A stretch of 64,000 bases of DNA from an uncultured Oscillospiraceae bacterium. GTDB taxonomy: Bacteria > Bacillota > Clostridia > Oscillospirales > Oscillospiraceae. A program made the translations under genes and the position numbers. The DNA is taken from positions 62,001 through 126,000 of the forward strand of contig CALWVS010000001.1 of assembly GCA_944385095.1 (NCBI GenBank). The letters run 5' to 3'. Each line of letters opens with the position of its first letter. The first letter of the stretch is position 1. The notes beneath the pieces were generated by a model. The model saw only the letters and a program-made list of their open reading frames with translations. It had not been told where the DNA came from and searched no databases. Positions 60,016 through 64,000 of the stretch are shown here, piece by piece.

Positions 60016-60854
60016 AAGACTTTCTACGCCACAATGGAATCTGGCTTCTCATCATTGCCTTTTTGCTCAGTGTCCTCATCTGTATTTCTTCTCTGATGAT
60101 GGGTGGGACAGCCAATCCATTTTCCAATCTGATGACCAGTATCACTGCACCCATTCGAGATGGTGTGACAGCGGTGGCAGACTGGGCAGGTGGGGTACAA
60201 CGCTATGTCCTTCACTATGGCGAGATGGAGGAACAGATTGCTGCACTGGAAAAAGAGGTGGCAGAACTTCGGGCACAAGTACGGGAAAATGAGGCTGCTG
60301 TGGCAGAAAATGAGCAGTTACGGCAATTGTTAAACCTTCGAGCAAAACGAGAAGATTTTGTGTTTGAATCTGCCAAGGTCAATGCCCGGTCTACCGCTAA
60401 CTGGCGGTCTACCTTAACATTGAGTAAGGGCAGTGATGCAGGTGTTCAGGCTGGAAACTGTGTGGTGACAGAGACTGGTCTGTTGGTGGGAGTAGTGACT
60501 GAAGTTGGCAGCAACTATTCCATTGTGACCACCATCATTGATACCAGTATGGAAATTGGAGGGCTGATTACCAGAACCAACACAGCAGGAGTGCTGGAAG
60601 GGGAACTTTCTCTGATGCAGGAGGGAAAGTTAAGACTGGGCTATTTGCCTGATGATGCAAAGCTGGTGGCAGGCGATGAAGTCCTCACATCGGGGAAAGG
60701 GGATGTGTACCCCTCTGGTCTTGTTGTGGGACAGGTGGAGGCAGTCTTTGATGAACCATCTGGCATGACACGCTATGCCGTGGTTGTTCCAGAAGTCAAG
60801 CTGGATCAGCTCATCGAGGTATTCATCATCAAATCGTTTGATATTGTAGAATAA
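60012..60854 (+). CDS. mreC: Rod-shape determining protein MreC
   Basis: This 280-residue protein has one N-terminal membrane helix (about 9-29), then a coiled coil (EQIAALEKEVAELRAQVRENEAAVAENEQLR, about 73-105). A two-lobed beta domain (about 115-270) follows, with DAGVQAGNCVVTETGLLVG and SSG..PxG-type elements. It links the MreB cytoskeleton to PBP2 and helps activate elongation. The start is GTG 60012, overlapping maf (GTGA). mreB is not in the window and must lie elsewhere. Confidence 0.93.
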   Translation: MKDFLRHNGIWLLIIAFLLSVLICISSLMMGGTANPFSNLMTSITAPIRDGVTAVADWAGGVQRYVLHYGEMEEQIAALEKEVAELRAQVRENEAAVAENEQLRQLLNLRAKREDFVFESAKVNARSTANWRSTLTLSKGSDAGVQAGNCVVTETGLLVGVVTEVGSNYSIVTTIIDTSMEIGGLITRTNTAGVLEGELSLMQEGKLRLGYLPDDAKLVAGDEVLTSGKGDVYPSGLVVGQVEAVFDEPSGMTRYAVVVPEVKLDQLIEVFIIKSFDIVE

Positions 60855-60875
60855 GAACCCATATGGGAGGAAAAA

Positions 60876-61388
60876 ATGACATATCGACACCAATTTCATA
60901 AATGGTTTTGTTACAGTTTGGCACTGTTGTTGGTTTGGTTTATGGATAGTCAGGTTTTGAATCGTCTGCCTGTATTTGGTGTGGTTCCCATGCTGTTGCC
61001 TCTGGTGGTGGTTATTGTGGGGGTACTGGAGGGAGCCTATGCAGGGACAGGATTTGGCATGGCAGTAGGACTGCTGTGGGAGTTGACCTATCCAGATGGA
61101 TTTGGTGGTCTGGTCTTTGGAATGGCACTGGCTGGCATGGTGACAGGAGCCATTTCCCAGTACGCTTTGAGTCAGTCTCTCCTGAGTTGTATCCTCTGTT
61201 CGGCTGGAGTGCTGACGATTTTAGATGGTATGAGAATTTTGAGGGCACTGTTTATTCAACTGGATACATTGGATGTATTGCTTGGAATTGCAGTGCCTGA
61301 AGTGTTATGGTCCCTATGTTGGACCCCCGTTGTCTACCTATTATTTCACCGTGTCTTTCAGAAAGTGGGAGGAACACGGCTTGCGTAA
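60876..61388 (+). CDS. mreD: Rod-shape determining protein MreD
   Basis: This integral membrane protein of 170 residues with about five helices has VLNRLPVFGVVPMLLPLVVVIVGVLEGAYAGTGFGMAVGLLWELTYPDGFGG. The ExxYxGxxxGxxxGLLxD-like pattern is that of MreD. It acts with MreC and PBP2 in the elongasome. GGGAGGAAAAA precedes the ATG. Confidence 0.88.
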   Translation: MTYRHQFHKWFCYSLALLLVWFMDSQVLNRLPVFGVVPMLLPLVVVIVGVLEGAYAGTGFGMAVGLLWELTYPDGFGGLVFGMALAGMVTGAISQYALSQSLLSCILCSAGVLTILDGMRILRALFIQLDTLDVLLGIAVPEVLWSLCWTPVVYLLFHRVFQKVGGTRLA

Positions 61389-61415
61389 CAGCGTGCAGGG
61401 AAAGGAGCTGACACA

Positions 61416-63713
61416 GTGAATCGAAAACAATTTAACCGCCGTATTTGGGGTGTGGTTATGGTACTGGTCAGTTTGCTGACCTTTCTTTGCTCCAATTTGT
61501 ACACACTACAATATACCATGGGAGCGGAGTATGCCACACAGTCTGTGGCAAAGGTGGCAGAGACAGAGGTGGTGCCAGCCAGCAGAGGTCTGATTTTGGA
61601 CCGAAATGGAACCGTTTTGGTGTCCAATGAGGTGTCCTATCAAGTATCTTTAAATACATCACAGATGGGAGATTCCTCAGAGCGGTGTGCAAATTTGTTG
61701 TCACTCATTGAAGTGGCAAGGCAGGAGGGAGTAGTGTGGGCAGATACCCTGTCCATCTCCACCACACCCCCCTTTACCTATACCACAGATGATCCATTTT
61801 TCACTGTCAGCACAGATGAAGAAGGCAATGAGGTCAAAAAGCTGACAAAGCTGGGCAGCCTGGCTGTCAATATGAAATGGATTAACGACCCCACAAAAGA
61901 ACCGGAACCGGTGGAGGAACCCGAACCGGAGGAACCCAGTTGGTGGGAGAACCTGATGATTTCATTGGGATTTGCGGAAGAGGAGCCAGTCAATCAGGCC
62001 TCAGAAGATGACCCCAATCGTCTGCCCACAGCAGAGGAGCTGCTGGGACGGATGTGTAAGAGCTTTGGAATCCAGGGAACTGGTGCTGTGGATGAAGACG
62101 AGGCGAAAAAAGAGGGAAAGACAGTCCCCACATTGAATCTTGGTGATATGTCTCAAGTAGATGCCAGAGCTGTGGCAGGGGTGCTATATGAGCTGTATTA
62201 CCGCTCAAAAATCAACAACTGGCCACTGTATGTATTTGCTGAGGATGTCAGCACCAACTTTATTACCAGTGTAAAAGAACATGGTCTGCGTGGTGTGGAA
62301 ATTGAGGCAGTCACCGTGCGTAAGTATAACACCCAATACGCAGCACACCTGCTGGGACGTGTGGCAAGCATGAGCCCAGAGGAAGCCGATTACTATATGG
62401 GGTTGGATGTAGGGTATAACCTCAATGATAAGGTGGGAAAAGAGGGGGCTGAATGGGCATTTGAGCAGTATTTGCGTGGTACATCTGGCACCAGAACCAT
62501 TGAGCGCAATGAAAATGGAAAAATTATCTCCTCAAATTGGCTCACTGATACGGAAACAGGGGAATTGATGGCACCAGAGCCGGGAAACAATGTGTTTTTG
62601 ACCATTGACATTGATTTACAGCAAAAAGTGGAAGAAATTCTGGCAACAGGTGTAAAAAATCTGGAAAGTAAGGAAGTGCGTGGTGCAGCATGTGTGGTAT
62701 TGGACGTAGATACAGGTGAAATTTTAACATCTGCATCCTATCCCACGTTTTCCCTTGAAAATTATTCTAGGGACTACGCAGAAAATGCGACTGACCCATT
62801 ATCTCCTCTGTTAAACCGTGCGTTTATGGGTCTCTATGCGCCAGGTTCCACATTTAAGATGATTACCGCCATTGCAGCATTGGAGGAAGGACTGGTTACT
62901 CCCAATACCAAAATCAGAGATGAGGGTAAGTACACCTATTGGTCAAAAACCAACGCCCCACAGTGTTGGATTTATCGACAGTATGGCAGCACACATGGTT
63001 TAGTTGATGTGACAGAGGCCATAGAGGTATCCTGTAACTACTTCTTTTATGATGTGGGCAGACGGATGGGAATTGAAACCTTGGATCGCTACGCTGAGAT
63101 GTTTGGATTGGGGCAAAAGACAGGCGTGGAACTTTCCGAGTATCCAGGTGTTCTAGCAAGTCCTGAATATTCAGAATCTGTGGGACAGAAGTGGTATGAA
63201 GGTAACATCACATCTGTGGCCATCGGACAGGAAAACACACAGGTAACACCCATCCAGCTTGCCAATTATATTGCAACACTGGTCAATGGTGGCACAAGAT
63301 ATACTACCCATCTACTGAAAACAGTCAAGTCTGGCGATTTCTCTCAGGTGGTTTACAACTATGAACCGCAGGTGGTCAACAGCATTCAAATCAAAGAGGA
63401 AAATCTGGATGCAGTCAAGGAAGGTATGCTGGATTTGACCACAGAGGGTTCTGTTGCCTATGCCTTTGCAGATTTACCATTTCAGGTAGGAGCAAAAACA
63501 GGTTCTGCACAGGTCAGTGTGGAATCTCAATCCAATGCAGTGTTTGTCTGTTTTGCGCCTTACGACGACCCACAAGTTGCAGTGGCTCTGGTGGTCGAGC
63601 GAGGCGGCAGCGGTTCTACCTTGGGTGAAATGGCAGCACAGGTTTTGACTTATTACTTTACCACAGAGGGCAATCAGGGGCAGTTACCAGTAGAAAATGT
63701 ATTGCTTCCCTGA
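61416..63713 (+). CDS. mrdA: Class B penicillin-binding protein (PBP2/MrdA type)
   Basis: This D,D-transpeptidase of 765 residues for cell elongation has a short cytoplasmic start and one membrane helix (about 10-28). A pedestal domain (RGLILDRNG at about 48) follows. The transpeptidase domain has STFK (Ser478), SCN (about 540) and KTG (694-696). Residues about 155-215 hold an acidic, Pro/Glu-rich insert (EPEPVEEPEPEEP, then WWENLMISLGF) not usual for the family. The start is GTG 61416 behind AAAGGAG. It is next to mreC and mreD. Confidence 0.94.
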   Translation: MNRKQFNRRIWGVVMVLVSLLTFLCSNLYTLQYTMGAEYATQSVAKVAETEVVPASRGLILDRNGTVLVSNEVSYQVSLNTSQMGDSSERCANLLSLIEVARQEGVVWADTLSISTTPPFTYTTDDPFFTVSTDEEGNEVKKLTKLGSLAVNMKWINDPTKEPEPVEEPEPEEPSWWENLMISLGFAEEEPVNQASEDDPNRLPTAEELLGRMCKSFGIQGTGAVDEDEAKKEGKTVPTLNLGDMSQVDARAVAGVLYELYYRSKINNWPLYVFAEDVSTNFITSVKEHGLRGVEIEAVTVRKYNTQYAAHLLGRVASMSPEEADYYMGLDVGYNLNDKVGKEGAEWAFEQYLRGTSGTRTIERNENGKIISSNWLTDTETGELMAPEPGNNVFLTIDIDLQQKVEEILATGVKNLESKEVRGAACVVLDVDTGEILTSASYPTFSLENYSRDYAENATDPLSPLLNRAFMGLYAPGSTFKMITAIAALEEGLVTPNTKIRDEGKYTYWSKTNAPQCWIYRQYGSTHGLVDVTEAIEVSCNYFFYDVGRRMGIETLDRYAEMFGLGQKTGVELSEYPGVLASPEYSESVGQKWYEGNITSVAIGQENTQVTPIQLANYIATLVNGGTRYTTHLLKTVKSGDFSQVVYNYEPQVVNSIQIKEENLDAVKEGMLDLTTEGSVAYAFADLPFQVGAKTGSAQVSVESQSNAVFVCFAPYDDPQVAVALVVERGGSGSTLGEMAAQVLTYYFTTEGNQGQLPVENVLLP

Positions 63714-63802
63714 TCTGTCCCTGTACTCAATTTGGTTCCAACTGTGATAACAGCTTGAACAAATAGATTTTATGTCTCAAAGGAAGAAAGGAGACAGACA
63801 AA

Positions 63803-64000
63803 ATGTCTGAGTGTACTCACAACTGTTCTACTTGCAGTTCTGACTGTAGTTCCCGAGATATGAGAGCTCCAGCCAATGCAAAATCCAGCATTAAAAAAGT
63901 CATTGCCGTTGTCAGTGGAAAGGGAGGTGTTGGAAAGAGCACAGTGACCGCCTCACTTGCCATTGCCATGGCACGCAGAGGTCACAAGGTGGCTGTTTTG
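63803..64000 (+). CDS. Mrp/NBP35-type P-loop ATPase, partial (3' end outside window)
   Basis: The first 66 residues of an ATPase that carries iron-sulfur clusters are seen. The start [20 protein letters not shown] has five Cys, as in Clostridial Mrp proteins with an N-terminal Cys cluster. [20 protein letters not shown] is the deviant Walker A motif (KGGVGKST). ATG 63803 follows AAAGGAGA. It is truncated by the window edge. It lies 89 bases after the penicillin-binding protein gene, with no clear terminator between. Confidence 0.92.
   Translation, partial: MSECTHNCSTCSSDCSSRDMRAPANAKSSIKKVIAVVSGKGGVGKSTVTASLAIAMARRGHKVAVL

Noticed and set aside
1..64000. tRNA or rRNA genes, CRISPR arrays, insertion sequences, origins
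   Set aside because: By eye I found no cloverleaf with CCA-type acceptor, no regularly spaced repeat, no transposase and no flanking terminal repeats. A tRNAscan and repeat search would settle it.

Overview
The window looks like a chromosomal segment of a spore-forming, flagellated, anaerobic Clostridia (Bacillota), most like the Oscillospiraceae of the gut (Flavonifractor, Lawsonibacter and relatives). This placement is inferred from gene content: sporulation genes yabP/yabQ next to divIC, a T-box leader, a PII-like c-di-AMP receptor, an S-layer-homology protein, a glgC/glgD glycogen cluster, a class III fructose bisphosphatase, DnaD/DnaI-type replication proteins and strong AGGAGG ribosome binding sites. 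I see no tRNA, rRNA, insertion sequence, prophage or CRISPR array, and no composition break that would mark an island.

Layout. 1-2.8 kb (minus): flagellin behind a sigma-D type promoter, followed by a glycosyltransferase cut by the left edge. 2.8-10.9 kb: a pseudouridine synthase divergent from hemW, then murA, a WalJ-like metallohydrolase, rlmH, a phosphoglucomutase and a 2-hydroxyacid dehydrogenase. 11-21 kb: a D,D-carboxypeptidase, then the glycogen cluster glgB-glgC-glgD-glgA and separately promoted glgP; with the phosphoglucomutase this forms a full storage and mobilisation route. 21-29 kb: nudC, D-amino acid transaminase, class III fbp, a MATE exporter and a translationally coupled mutarotase/NUDIX/ketopantoate-reductase-like trio. 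28.9-34.9 kb: a T-box controlled branched-chain amino acid operon with two acetolactate synthase large/small pairs followed by ilvC. 34.9-41.3 kb: two small membrane proteins, a probably abundant SLH-domain surface protein and a Wzy/O-antigen-ligase-like membrane protein. 41.3-46.7 kb: a CntK-like racemase, a c-di-AMP receptor, a probable manganese riboswitch with mntP, yabP-yabQ-divIC, an S1-domain protein and an amidohydrolase. 46.8-54.2 kb (minus): a DUF4250 protein, a second amidohydrolase, then a three-gene operon TetR / MMPL-type RND transporter / GLUG-repeat coiled-coil surface protein, the least explained unit here. 54.2-64 kb: dnaI- and dnaD-like replication genes (minus), then zapA, a U32 protein, dut, maf, mreC, mreD, a class B penicillin-binding protein and the start of an Mrp-type ATPase.

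The most unusual items are the TetR-MMPL-GLUG operon, the stand-alone CntK-like racemase, a branching enzyme with a lysine-rich histone-like tail, a first acetolactate synthase lacking the usual RQWQ motif, a 194-base yabQ/divIC overlap, and a promoter-terminator pair suggesting a small RNA near 45.4 kb. All calls rest on reading the sequence and on recalled family features; no database search was run.
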